A stretch of 23,115 nucleotides of DNA from an uncultured Collinsella sp. Its GTDB lineage: Bacteria > Actinomycetota > Coriobacteriia > Coriobacteriales > Coriobacteriaceae. Positions 6,977 to 13,945 of the stretch are shown piece after piece. Positions within the stretch are counted from its first letter, which is position 1, and every line of letters begins with the position of its first letter. Under the pieces are notes generated by a model, which saw only the letters and a list, made by a program, of their open reading frames with translations, made no database searches and was not told the origin of the DNA. The DNA is taken from positions 1-23,115 of the forward strand of contig CABUBH010000032.1 in NCBI GenBank assembly GCA_902489775.1, in the 5' to 3' direction. The translations under genes and the position numbers were made by a program.

Positions 6977-7681
6977 CTAGCGTTCGTCCACGAGCTTGGC
7001 GACGAGGGCTTTGAGCTCGGCCACCTCTTGCTCGAGTTCCTTGACGCGACGGGCGTTTTCGGTGATGCCCTGACGGTTGAGGGCGCTCTGCTCGGCGGCA
7101 TCGTCGGGCATGTACTCGCGATGCTGCTTGGCGTCGAAGCTCTCCTCGAACACGCGGCAGCCGTTGCGCTTGATGATGCGCCCGGGCACGCCCACGACGG
7201 TGCAGTTGTCGGGCACGTCCTTGACGACGACCGAGTTGCCGCCGATTTTGACGTTGTTGCCAATGTGGATGTTGCCAAGCACCTTGGCGCCCGTGCCCAC
7301 CGTGACATTGTTGCCCAGGGTGGGGTGACGCTTGCCGGTCTCGTTGCCGGTGCCGCCGAGCGTGACGCCCTGGTAGAGCACACAGTTGTCGCCCACGATG
7401 GCAGTCTCGCCAATAACGACGCCCATGGCGTGGTCGATAAAGAAATGCTTGCCGATCTGTGCGGCGGGATGAATCTCGACGCCGGTGATGTGGCGGGTGA
7501 TTTGCGAGAGCACACGGGCGAGAGATCGATGGCCGTGTTCCCACAGCCAGTGCTCGGGCACATGATTCCACTTGGCGTGCAGGCCGGGGTAGGAAAGGAA
7601 GATGACCAGACCGTTTTGCGCGGCGGGGTCTTGCGCCTGGACGGTCTTGATGTCCTCGCGAATGGTATTGATAAAGCTCAC
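6977..7681 (-). CDS. cysE: Serine O-acetyltransferase
   Basis: A 234-residue enzyme that transfers acetyl from acetyl-CoA to L-serine, giving O-acetylserine, the precursor for cysteine synthesis in the cytoplasm. It has the left-handed beta-helix of hexapeptide repeats: GVEIHPAAQIG, the catalytic FIDHAMGVVIGETA (Asp83, His84), VLYQGVTLGGTG, KRHPTLGNNVTVGTGAKVLG, and the C-terminal VVGVPGRI. The GTG start at 7681 has GGGAGG seven bases upstream. The N-terminal helical region is short, as in the EpsC-like form of many Gram-positives, compared with about 270 residues in enterobacterial CysE. The last 26 residues (208-233) are a heptad-patterned coiled coil (VKELEQEVAELKALVAKL) absent from the textbook enzyme; it may hold the trimers together or bind a partner. 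No cysK lies in this window, so the gene stands alone. Confidence 0.93.
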   Translation of the reverse strand: MSFINTIREDIKTVQAQDPAAQNGLVIFLSYPGLHAKWNHVPEHWLWEHGHRSLARVLSQITRHITGVEIHPAAQIGKHFFIDHAMGVVIGETAIVGDNCVLYQGVTLGGTGNETGKRHPTLGNNVTVGTGAKVLGNIHIGNNVKIGGNSVVVKDVPDNCTVVGVPGRIIKRNGCRVFEESFDAKQHREYMPDDAAEQSALNRQGITENARRVKELEQEVAELKALVAKLVDER

Positions 7682-7722
7682 CGGCCGCCCTCCCTTAGCG
7701 CCGTGACAATGCGATTCAATAA

Positions 7723-7739
7723 AGTATAGCGATTCGCTA
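7723..7739 (-). promoter_or_regulatory. Candidate cysE -10 with overlapping palindrome
   Basis: On the minus strand TATACT (7723-7728) forms a consensus -10 about 42 bases before the cysE start. A perfect 13-base palindrome, TAGCGA-T-TCGCTA (7727-7739), overlaps it and could be a repressor site. The matching -35 (TTCCTA, 17 bases upstream) is poor, which would fit a regulated promoter. Confidence 0.4.
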
Positions 7740-7828
7740 GGGATTAGGAAGGGCGATCTTGCTTCGCTTTGGGCGACAAGTGTCAGTTATGCAAACTTGC
7801 TGGTAATGAAGTAAGACTTTTGAGGGGT

Positions 7829-7859
7829 TTGGCCCGCGCTCGCGCCGCAACCGTATACT
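7829..7859 (+). promoter_or_regulatory. Candidate promoter of the DedA gene
   Basis: TATACT at 7854-7859 is a good -10, with TTGGCC at 7829-7834 as a possible -35 at a long 19-base spacing. Transcription would start near 7866, about 40 bases before the start codon. Confidence 0.45.
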
Positions 7860-7905
7860 GGTCAACTTGGACGTGTCCGCGCCCACAACTGAGAGGTTTT
7901 ACTTC

Positions 7906-8553
7906 ATGGGTTTCATCAATTTTATCGCCGAGCTGCTTAAGGACCCGCGCACCGCGATCGCTAGCTGGATCGCCGCCGGCCCGCTTATGGCCTATGGCTG
8001 CGTGTTCCTAATCATCTTTATCGAGACGGGCGTGGTGTTCTTCCCGTTCCTTCCCGGCGACTCGCTGCTGTTTGCCTCGGGCTTCTTTGCCCATAATGGC
8101 GGCTTTAACATTGTTGCGCTTCTGGCCACCGCATGGGCCGCAGCCATCCTGGGCGATCAGTGCAACTTTATGATCGGCCACTTCTTTGGCCGCAAGATCA
8201 TCGCCTCGGGCAAGGTAAAGGCCATGACGCCCGAGCGCATCAAAAAGTCCGAGGATTTCCTAGATAAGTGGGGCCATCTGGCCATCTTCCTCGGTCGCTT
8301 CTTCCCGTTCATCCGCACCTTTGTGCCTTTTATCGCCGGCATGGGCGGCATGCACTGGCGCAACTTTGTCGTCTTTAACGTGCTGGGTGGCATTACCTGG
8401 TCGACGGTCTTTACGCTGCTGGGTTACTTCTTTGGTGGCATTCCGTTTGTGCAGGAGCACTTTGAGCTGCTGATCATCGGCATTGTCGCCGTGTCGATTA
8501 TCCCGACCGTGGTCGGTCTGGTTAAGGCCAAGCTCGGTAAAAAGAACGCCTAG
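7906..8553 (+). CDS. DedA family membrane protein
   Basis: A 215-residue integral membrane protein of the DedA/SNARE-associated (VTT domain) family, thought to act in lipid carrier flipping or membrane homeostasis. The ATG at 7906 has GAGAGG upstream; an in-frame TTG at 7867 is too close to the predicted transcription start. Visible motifs are the re-entrant loop FIETGVVFFPFLPGDSLLF (residues 38-56), GDQCNFMIGHFFGRK (83-97), and the signature GRFFPFIRTFVPFIAGMGGM (130-149) with its conserved Arg residues. Hydrophobic segments at about 25-47, 65-90, 155-180 and 186-208 complete the fold. Length and motifs are typical for the family. It is transcribed alone, starting after cysE (divergent) and ending in a strong terminator. 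Undecaprenyl phosphate or phosphatidylethanolamine flipping is known for some relatives; which lipid is used here is unknown. Confidence 0.92.
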   Translation: MGFINFIAELLKDPRTAIASWIAAGPLMAYGCVFLIIFIETGVVFFPFLPGDSLLFASGFFAHNGGFNIVALLATAWAAAILGDQCNFMIGHFFGRKIIASGKVKAMTPERIKKSEDFLDKWGHLAIFLGRFFPFIRTFVPFIAGMGGMHWRNFVVFNVLGGITWSTVFTLLGYFFGGIPFVQEHFELLIIGIVAVSIIPTVVGLVKAKLGKKNA

Positions 8554-8581
8554 TCCGAGCTTGTTTTCGGACGTTAATTCC

Positions 8582-8615
8582 AAGGCCCGTCATCGGATTC
8601 GATGGCGGGCCTTTT
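8582..8615 (+). terminator. Terminator of the DedA gene
   Basis: A 14-base-pair stem (AAGGCCCGTCATCG with its complement, one wobble) around a GATT loop ends in TTTT. It follows the stop codon by 28 bases. Confidence 0.92.
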
Positions 8616-8683
8616 GTGTTGAAGGCAAATGAAAATACTTTACTTAGTTAAAGAAAAACGTTTTATCCAAGGCGTGCGGGGAG

Positions 8684-8689
8684 TACAAT
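8684..8689 (+). promoter_or_regulatory. Candidate ilvE -10 element and 150-base leader
   Basis: TACAAT at 8684-8689 is the best -10 ahead of ilvE; the -35 at the right distance (TTTTAT) is weak. This would leave a leader of about 147 bases before the start codon. I looked for a T-box, a branched-chain-rich leader peptide or an attenuator in it and saw no clear one. Confidence 0.35.
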
Positions 8690-8843
8690 CACCTGCATGC
8701 GAATCGACGTGCCATCGGCTTTGATGCTGCCCGCGTGTCCTGCCCGGCTCTACGCTTCCGGGTATGCGACGTTGCGACGCGGCCGGCTTCGGTCCTTGCG
8801 TGCGGGTTCGCGAGTATGCAACCGTGTATGTAAGGAGCGACAT

Positions 8844-9896
8844 ATGACTGTCGAGAAGAAGGATATCGATTGGGGTAGCCTCGGCTTTGGCTACATGAAG
8901 ACCGATTACAGCTATGAGGCCCATTGGAAGGACGGCGAGTGGGACGAGGGCGGCCTGACCACCGACCACACCCTGCATGTCTCCGAGTGCGGCGGCATCT
9001 TCCATTACTGCCAGGAGGTCTTTGAGGGCCTGAAGGCCTACACCGCCGAGGACGGCAGCATCGTCTGTTTCCGTCCCGATATGAACGCCGAGCGTATGTA
9101 CAATTCCGCCCAGCGTCTGGAGATGCCCCCGTTCCCCAAGGACAAGTTTGTCGAGGCCGTCAAGCAGGTTGTTTCTGCCAACGCCGCCTGGGTTCCGCCC
9201 TTCGGCTCTGGCGCAACCCTGTATGTGCGTCCGTTTATGATCGGCTCCGGTGACGTGATCGGCGTGGCTCCCGCTCCTGAGTACACGTTCCGTATTCTCG
9301 TGACCCCGGTCGGTCCGTACTTTAAGGGCGGCCTCAAGCCTGTCAAGCTGCGCGTTTCCGAGTACGACCGCGCCGCACCGCACGGCACCGGCAACATCAA
9401 GGCCGGCCTCAACTACGCCATGTCCCTGAAGCCCACGATGGAGGCTCACCGCGAGGGCTATGCCGAGAACCTGTATCTCGACTCCGAGTCCCGCACCTAT
9501 GTCGAGGAGACCGGTGGTGCCAACGTCCTGTTCGTGAAGGAGGACGGCACGCTTGTCGTCCCGCAGTCGCACACCGACTCCATTCTTCCCTCCATCACGC
9601 GTCGTTCGCTCGTTCAGGTCGCTGAGGACCTGGGCATGACCGTCGACCAGCGTCCTGTCGAGTGGGCCGAGGTCAAGGCCGGCACCTTTGTTGAGTGCGG
9701 TCTGTGCGGCACCGCTGCCGTTATCTCCCCGGTCGGCGAGATCGACAACAAGGTCTACGGTGCCGACGAGACTGTGACCTTTCCGGCTGGCTACACCGAG
9801 ATCGGTCCTGTGATGAAGAAGCTCCGCGAGACCCTGACGGGCATCCAGTCCGGTGCTGTTGAGGATAAGCACAACTGGGTTTACACCGTCGCGTAA
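8844..9896 (+). CDS. ilvE: Branched-chain amino acid aminotransferase
   Basis: A 350-residue fold-type IV PLP enzyme that transfers amino groups between glutamate and leucine, isoleucine or valine, the last step of their synthesis and first of their breakdown. The start ATG at 8844 has AAGGAG six bases upstream; the frame is open further up to 8697 but that part has no family similarity. Landmarks: YCQEVFEGLKAY (55-66), YVRPFMIGSG (127-136), the PLP-lysine motif HGTGNIKAGLNYA with Lys186, the ETGGANVLFV segment, and SILPSITRRSLV near 243-254, followed by the C-terminal ECGLCGTAAVISPVG. This is the eukaryotic-like/BCAT form of about 350 residues rather than the 300-residue E. coli type. Codon use is strongly biased, suggesting high expression. 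It is a single-gene unit with its own terminator. Confidence 0.96.
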   Translation: MTVEKKDIDWGSLGFGYMKTDYSYEAHWKDGEWDEGGLTTDHTLHVSECGGIFHYCQEVFEGLKAYTAEDGSIVCFRPDMNAERMYNSAQRLEMPPFPKDKFVEAVKQVVSANAAWVPPFGSGATLYVRPFMIGSGDVIGVAPAPEYTFRILVTPVGPYFKGGLKPVKLRVSEYDRAAPHGTGNIKAGLNYAMSLKPTMEAHREGYAENLYLDSESRTYVEETGGANVLFVKEDGTLVVPQSHTDSILPSITRRSLVQVAEDLGMTVDQRPVEWAEVKAGTFVECGLCGTAAVISPVGEIDNKVYGADETVTFPAGYTEIGPVMKKLRETLTGIQSGAVEDKHNWVYTVA

Positions 9897-10004
9897 GCTG
9901 TCTTGGCTGTCCGGCCCGAGGGCGACCTTCCTTTCCGGCGCACTCGGGCCTGCGTTACCTCGGCGCTGCCGTTACGGGCAACATAGATCTGAGTTAAAGA
10001 TGGC

Positions 10005-10034
10005 GCGCGGCCTTTTAGGCCGCGCTTTTGTTTT
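10005..10034 (+). terminator. Terminator of ilvE
   Basis: A perfect nine-base-pair stem (GCGCGGCCT with its complement) and a TTT loop, followed by TTTTGTTTT. It lies about 110 bases after the ilvE stop. A second, larger inverted repeat (GGCCCGAG near 9915, CTCGGGCC near 9948) precedes it and may help. Confidence 0.9.
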
Positions 10035-10062
10035 GGTTCGCGCCATGTGGGGGCGGTGGCGA

Positions 10063-10265
10063 CGTGCATTTTTGCGAGTATTCTGCAATCGAAGGCCCTT
10101 GCATACCGACTTCGGGCGAAAAATCGGGATTTATCGATGTTTTCTACGAATGATGGGCGGGGTTATGGGCTGGCAGCGTTTGATTTGCAGGGATATTCGC
10201 GGCCTTTGGCATTTATCGTGGCGCCCGAAACTCTTGGTTATGCTGAATACTCCCAAAAATGCACG
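10063..10265. mobile_element. MITE-like element with 25-base terminal inverted repeats
   Basis: The outer 21 bases at each end (10063-10083 and 10245-10265) are inverted copies with one mismatch, and the match extends to 25 bases with two. Each arm begins CGTGCATTTTTG and contains GAGTATTC. Further in, both arms also hold the inverted motif TTCGGGCG after a similar GCATA-containing stretch, so the related part of each arm may reach 40-55 bases. There is no transposase and no obvious target-site duplication. It could be a small non-autonomous mobile element or a paired repeat family. Only one copy is visible. Confidence 0.5.
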
Positions 10266-10295
10266 GTGCTTAGAGGGGGACCTTCGCGACAAAGG

Positions 10296-10334
10296 AAACC
10301 GCCCCGTCGAAGTATGCATTCGACGAGGCGGTTT
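10296..10334 (-). terminator. Terminator of lemA
   Basis: A 15-base-pair hairpin with a nine-base loop. The single non-Watson-Crick position is G-U in minus-strand RNA but C-A in plus-strand RNA, which supports use by the lemA transcript. The T-run after it on the minus strand is short (TTTCCTTT). Confidence 0.7.
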
Positions 10335-10370
10335 ATGCATATACCCGATTAAGGATACGCTGCAGATCTG

Positions 10371-10922
10371 TTAGAACTTGACGGTCGGTGCCTGGCGGGC
10401 AGCTTCGGCGGCCTCGAAGCCCTGACGCTCCTTAAACTGGAAGATGCCGGCAAAGATGACGGCCGGGAAGGTCTGGATGGCGTTGTTGTAGCTAAGCACG
10501 CAGTCGTTGTAGCTCTGGCGCGCGTAGCTCACCTTGTTCTCGGTGTCTTCGAGCGTGGCTTGGAGCTGCGTAAAGTTGGTGTTCGCCTTAAGATCGGGGT
10601 AAGCCTCGGCCACGGCGAAGAGCTGGCGCAGGGCGCCGGTCAGCACGTTGTCGGCTTCCATCTTGGCTTCGGGCGTGGTAGCGCTCACGGCGGCGTTGCG
10701 CGCGTTGACCACAGCGGCAAGTGTGTCTTGCTCGTGTTTGGCGTAGCCCTTGACGGTCTCGACCAGGTTAGGGATCAGGTCGTTGCGGCGCTGCAGCTGC
10801 GTGTCGATGTTCTGCCAGGCGTTATCGATGCGATTGCGCTTGGTGACCATGTTGTTGTAGATGCCGGCGATGGCGCAGACAATCACAACGACAACAACGA
10901 TACCGATGATGACGGGAATCAT
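10371..10922 (-). CDS. lemA: LemA family protein
   Basis: A 183-residue LemA protein. A single N-terminal membrane helix (residues 2-20, IPVIIGIVVVVVIVCAIAG) is followed by the conserved YNNMVTKRNRIDNAWQNIDTQLQRR segment, then RNDLIPNLVETVKGYAKHEQDTL, a four-helix coiled region, and the C-terminal YNNAIQTFPAVIFAGIFQFKERQGFEAAE. Start ATG at 10922 has GGAGAC close upstream. The helical part is expected outside or at the membrane face. LemA proteins are widespread and of uncertain job; neighbours in other genomes are often HtpX-type proteases or TPM-domain proteins, neither of which is here. It is a single-gene unit, divergent from the TetR regulator, and may share control with it. Identification is certain; function is not. 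Confidence 0.95.
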   Translation of the reverse strand: MIPVIIGIVVVVVIVCAIAGIYNNMVTKRNRIDNAWQNIDTQLQRRNDLIPNLVETVKGYAKHEQDTLAAVVNARNAAVSATTPEAKMEADNVLTGALRQLFAVAEAYPDLKANTNFTQLQATLEDTENKVSYARQSYNDCVLSYNNAIQTFPAVIFAGIFQFKERQGFEAAEAARQAPTVKF

Positions 10923-10983
10923 GGTGTCTCCGTTTCGAATGGCCGCGGCGTCTTCCGCCGGCTGCCGTTGGTGTAACGCTACT

Positions 10984-10989
10984 AGTATA
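10984..10989 (-). promoter_or_regulatory. Candidate lemA -10 element
   Basis: TATACT on the minus strand, about 62 bases before the lemA start, with TTCGGC 18 bases upstream as a possible -35. The -10 is a good match; the -35 is modest. Confidence 0.4.
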
Positions 10990-11134
10990 CCCGCAACCTT
11001 TGGCGATGCCGAACTTTCCGGTAAGCGTTATGTTTCCACCAAGGTGAGGCCATTCGCCAGGGGGTGGGCGATACAGGTGTAAGATATGCGACAGATTAGT
11101 GAGCGCTGTCTTTTCCTTGAGGAGGGCGATGCAT

Positions 11135-11719
11135 ATGGACCTTCGCATCAAGAAAACCTATCGGGCCCTGTTCGAGGCCTTTACTGAGCTGCTCGAAGAG
11201 CATCGGTTTGAGGACGTGACGGTTGCCATGCTGTGCGACCGCGCTATGATTCGTCGGACGACGTTCTACAAGCACTTCCGCGACAAAAACGATTACTTTG
11301 CCTTCTATATCGATGAACTCATGTCGGGCCTGCCGCAAAAGCGGGCCGATGCGGATGGCGCGGAGGGCGCCGAGGACGTGCGCGCGCTTCGCCACGAAGT
11401 GTTCGCCGATGCCATGGATCTGATTCTGGCGCATGAACAGCTCATGGATAACATTTTGGCGAGCAGTATGTCGGGTATGCTGACCAGCATGATTTGCGAT
11501 CGCATCGCGCGCTCCATACGCGGGCGCGTGATGAGCGCGCTTGACGAGGACGCGCTCGCGCCCGTATCGCTCGAGACAACGTCTGAGTTTGTCGCCGGCG
11601 GCATTATTCGGCTCTTTACCATGTGGTGGGAATCGGGCCACGTGCTAGAGCGCCGATCCGAAATCGCCGACGTGGTCGATGCGCTGTTCGAGCGGACCAT
11701 GACGCCGGTGGGTCACTAG
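11135..11719 (+). CDS. TetR-family transcriptional regulator
   Basis: A 194-residue TetR/AcrR-type regulator. The ATG at 11135 is preferred because GGAGGG at 11121-11126 is eight bases away; a second ATG at 11129 is only two bases from it. The N-terminal DNA-binding domain runs over residues 3-50: KKTYRALFEAFTELLEE, then the helix-turn-helix VTVAMLCDRAMIRRTTFYKHF (about 28-48) with the typical TFYKHFRDK end. The remaining helical ligand domain carries FVAGGIIRLFTMWWESG near residues 149-165, as in the DhaS-like C-terminal class. Such proteins usually repress a nearby transporter or enzyme gene in response to a small molecule. The nearest candidate target is the divergent lemA gene 210 bases away; this is only positional. 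The stop codon is three bases from the 3' end of the opposing tRNA gene. Confidence 0.9.
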   Translation: MDLRIKKTYRALFEAFTELLEEHRFEDVTVAMLCDRAMIRRTTFYKHFRDKNDYFAFYIDELMSGLPQKRADADGAEGAEDVRALRHEVFADAMDLILAHEQLMDNILASSMSGMLTSMICDRIARSIRGRVMSALDEDALAPVSLETTSEFVAGGIIRLFTMWWESGHVLERRSEIADVVDALFERTMTPVGH

Positions 11720-11722
11720 AAG

Positions 11723-11812
11723 TGGCGGAGAGAGGGGGATTCGAACCCCCGGAACGCTCTCGCGCTCAACGGTTTTCAAGACCGCCGCATTCAACCGCTC
11801 TGCCATCTCTCC
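11723..11812 (-). tRNA. tRNA-Ser (anticodon UGA)
   Basis: A 90-base class II tRNA on the minus strand with encoded CCA. The acceptor stem is GGAGAGA paired with TCTCTCC, with discriminator G. The anticodon loop CTTGAAA gives UGA, and the T arm contains GGGGGTTCGAATCCCCC. A long variable arm (GAGCGCGAGAGCGTTC region) is diagnostic for serine. It reads codons UCA and related. It lies between the TetR gene and the tadA fusion. Confidence 0.96.
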
Positions 11813-11863
11813 GTGAGACGTAATGATAGCATCGTTTTGGATTTGCAACAGGGGAGGCGAACG

Positions 11864-13645
11864 GTGACGAGCACCGGAATCGATGAGAAGTTCATGCGCG
11901 AGGCGCTGGTGGAGGCGCGCGCCGCCGCTGCGGTGGGCGAGGTGCCGATTGGTGCCGTGGTAGTGCGCGCGGGTGAGATTGTCGCGCGGGCGCATAATCG
12001 CCGCGAGCTCGACCAGGACCCTTCGGCGCATGCCGAGTTTTCGGCCCTGTGCGCCGCCGCGCAGTCGCTCGGTCGTTGGCGCCTTTCCGATTGTACGGTC
12101 TACGTGACGCTCGAGCCCTGCTGCATGTGTGCGGGGCTTATGGTTAACGCGCGCGTGGGGCGCTGCGTGTACGGCGCGGCTGATGCTAAAGCGGGCGCTC
12201 TGGGATCGCTATACGACCTCAATGCCGATTCGCGCCTGAATCATCGGTTTAATGTGACCGCCGGCGTCCTGGCAGACGAGTGTCGCGCGGTGCTAAGTGG
12301 TTATTTTAGTGGGCTGCGTGGCGCCGATGGTGCTGGCTGCGGTTGTGGGGCCGATCTTGAGGCACATGCCGCTCATGCCGAGGCGCTCGCGTGTGTCGAA
12401 GAAATTGCTGTTGAGGCGGTCGATTTTGGTGCCGCGTGCCGCCGGCCCCGCCGTGTGCTGCTGGCGATTGATTCCTTTAAGGGCAGCGTTTCGAGCGCGC
12501 AGGCGGAGGAGGCCGTTGCCGAAGGTGCGCGCCGCGTGTGGCCCGATGCCCAGGTAAGCGCGCTGCCGCTGGCGGATGGCGGCGAGGGAACGCTCGATGC
12601 CGTTGCCGCGTGCGGCGGTGAGCTCTCGACCTGCGAGGCCGCAGGCCCCTTGGGCGACCGGGTGTCTGCCCGGATGCTGGTGGACGGCGAGCGCGAATCT
12701 GCTGTTATTGAGATGGCCGAGGCGGCGGGTATTGGGTATTCGCCTTGCACGGAATCGGCGGCGCTTGCGGCTTCGACCTATGGCGTGGGTGAGCTGATGC
12801 TCCGTGCGGTTCGTGGCGGGGCAAAGACTATCTATATTGGTTTGGGCGGCAGCGCCACCAACGACGGTGGCGCCGGCATGCTGCAGGCGCTGGGCGCGCA
12901 CGTTGTCGATAAGCGTGGCTGCAATATCGCCCCCGGTCTCGCAGGCCTTGAACACGTGGCGAGTATCGATTTGGCACCAGCGCTTCGGGCGCTGAATGGC
13001 GCGCGCGTCGTGGTGCTTTCCGATGTCGAGAATCCGCTCGTGGGGCGTCGAGGCGCACTGGCGGTGTTTGGTGGGCAGAAGGGCTTGCCGACGGATGACG
13101 ACGAGGTGTTGAGCAGGTACGACAGCTGGATGGTCGGCTATGGTCGCCTGCTCGATGCGGCAATTACCGGGGCGCGGGCTCAGGGGTTGTTGCGCGTGCC
13201 CGAGGGTGCGCGGACGTTTGGCTCGGTGCTCGGCGTGCCCGGCGCCGGCGCCGCCGGCGGCCTGGGCGCCGCGCTGCTAGCGCTCGGTGCGGAGCTGCGC
13301 TCGGGCGTGGAGACGGTGCTTGATCTGATTGAGTTTGACGAGCACGTGCGCGATGTCGACCTGGTCATAACGGGCGAGGGCAATATGGACGAGCAATCCG
13401 CTGCCGGTAAGGCGCCGGTGGGCGTGGCCCGTCGTGCGAAACGCTATGGCAAGCCGGTTGTTGCCGTCGTGGGCGGTCGTGCCGACAACCTGGATGCGGT
13501 GTATGGGCAGGGCGTCGACCTGGTTTTGCCGGTCTGCCGCAAGCCCATGGGCCTTGAGCTGGCACTCGATCCCCAAGAAGCCACAACCAACCTCATCTGC
13601 GCCGGCGAGGCAACTGCCCAAGCCTACGACCTCGCCCGCATCTAA
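11864..13645 (+). CDS. tadA: TadA tRNA adenosine deaminase fused to glycerate kinase
   Basis: One 593-residue open frame with two unrelated enzymes. The GTG start at 11864 follows GGGGAGG by six bases. Residues 1-150 are TadA, which deaminates A34 to inosine in tRNA-Arg(ACG): the zinc motif HAE (His56, catalytic Glu58) and PCCMC (Cys86, Cys89), plus the MREALVEARAAAAVGEVPIGAVVV start. A Gly/Ala/Cys-rich linker covers about 151-196. Residues 197-593 are a glycerate kinase (Gly_kinase family): VLLAIDSFKGSVSSAQAEEAV, LPLADGGEGTLDAV, GLGGSATNDGGAGM, GVPGAGAAGGLGAAL, and TGEGNMDEQSAAGKAP. This enzyme phosphorylates glycerate in glyoxylate or serine metabolism. Both halves keep their active-site residues and near-full length, so both are likely active. 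No stop or internal ribosome site was seen at the junction. No functional link between the two reactions is known to me. Confidence 0.9.
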   Translation: MTSTGIDEKFMREALVEARAAAAVGEVPIGAVVVRAGEIVARAHNRRELDQDPSAHAEFSALCAAAQSLGRWRLSDCTVYVTLEPCCMCAGLMVNARVGRCVYGAADAKAGALGSLYDLNADSRLNHRFNVTAGVLADECRAVLSGYFSGLRGADGAGCGCGADLEAHAAHAEALACVEEIAVEAVDFGAACRRPRRVLLAIDSFKGSVSSAQAEEAVAEGARRVWPDAQVSALPLADGGEGTLDAVAACGGELSTCEAAGPLGDRVSARMLVDGERESAVIEMAEAAGIGYSPCTESAALAASTYGVGELMLRAVRGGAKTIYIGLGGSATNDGGAGMLQALGAHVVDKRGCNIAPGLAGLEHVASIDLAPALRALNGARVVVLSDVENPLVGRRGALAVFGGQKGLPTDDDEVLSRYDSWMVGYGRLLDAAITGARAQGLLRVPEGARTFGSVLGVPGAGAAGGLGAALLALGAELRSGVETVLDLIEFDEHVRDVDLVITGEGNMDEQSAAGKAPVGVARRAKRYGKPVVAVVGGRADNLDAVYGQGVDLVLPVCRKPMGLELALDPQEATTNLICAGEATAQAYDLARI

Positions 13646-13660
13646 AACGCATCCCTCGAT

Positions 13661-13728
13661 AAGTTGCGGTGAAATAGTTCCTGTTTTTGCGGTTGAGCAG
13701 CCAAACAGGAGCTATTCCACCGCAACTT
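13661..13728. repeat. Long near-perfect hairpin, 26-base arms
   Basis: Arms at 13661-13686 and 13703-13728 match at 24 of 26 positions. On the plus strand both differences are non-pairing (A against C, or the reverse), while on the minus strand they become G-T wobbles. The loop is 16 bases. It begins 15 bases after the tadA-fusion stop. There is no following T-run, so it looks like a repeat-family palindrome rather than a classical terminator, though it may stabilise or end the transcript. Confidence 0.75.
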
Positions 13729-13795
13729 CAAGTATGGCCGTCCGAAGCAGGCTGTCTTGAGCCTTGAATCGGACCGTTCGCCACGAAATGCGGCT

Positions 13796-13922
13796 ATCTA
13801 CTACGTTTAACCGGGTATCCTCGACCATCCCGTAATTTGCGAAAATAAAACCGCAGGTAAATAGCTTGCTGTTTTTCGAAAAAGCGGCCATGGTCGACCC
13901 CTACGGCCTAAACGTAGTAGAT
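13796..13922. repeat. 127-base element with 33-base inverted ends
   Basis: Ends at 13796-13828 and 13890-13922 are inverted copies of equal length. The outer 14 bases (ATCTACTACGTTTA) and inner 8 (TCGACCAT) match perfectly and the middle 11 are diverged. The 61-base centre is AT-rich and contains smaller complementary stretches. There is no coding capacity. A small non-autonomous mobile element or a structured repeat are both possible. Confidence 0.65.
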
Positions 13923-13945
13923 GGGGCCTTTTCGTGGCACAGCCT

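Larger units (their letters stand above)
10035..10370. other. Gene-free region between ilvE and lemA
   Basis: No credible gene is found in these 336 bases. Open frames exist but lack ribosome binding sites and family similarity. The region holds a 203-base element with terminal inverted repeats (10063-10265) and the lemA terminator hairpin (10296-10334). Confidence 0.65.

Noticed and set aside
8697..8843. N-terminal extension of ilvE from an upstream ATG
   Set aside because: The frame is open but lacks a ribosome site and family similarity, and includes the predicted leader. The ATG at 8844 has a strong site.
10047..10352. Plus-strand open frame of about 101 codons between ilvE and lemA
   Set aside because: It spans both ends of the inverted-repeat element and the lemA terminator hairpin, and has no ribosome site. 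It is not a credible gene, though a coding remnant inside the element cannot be excluded.
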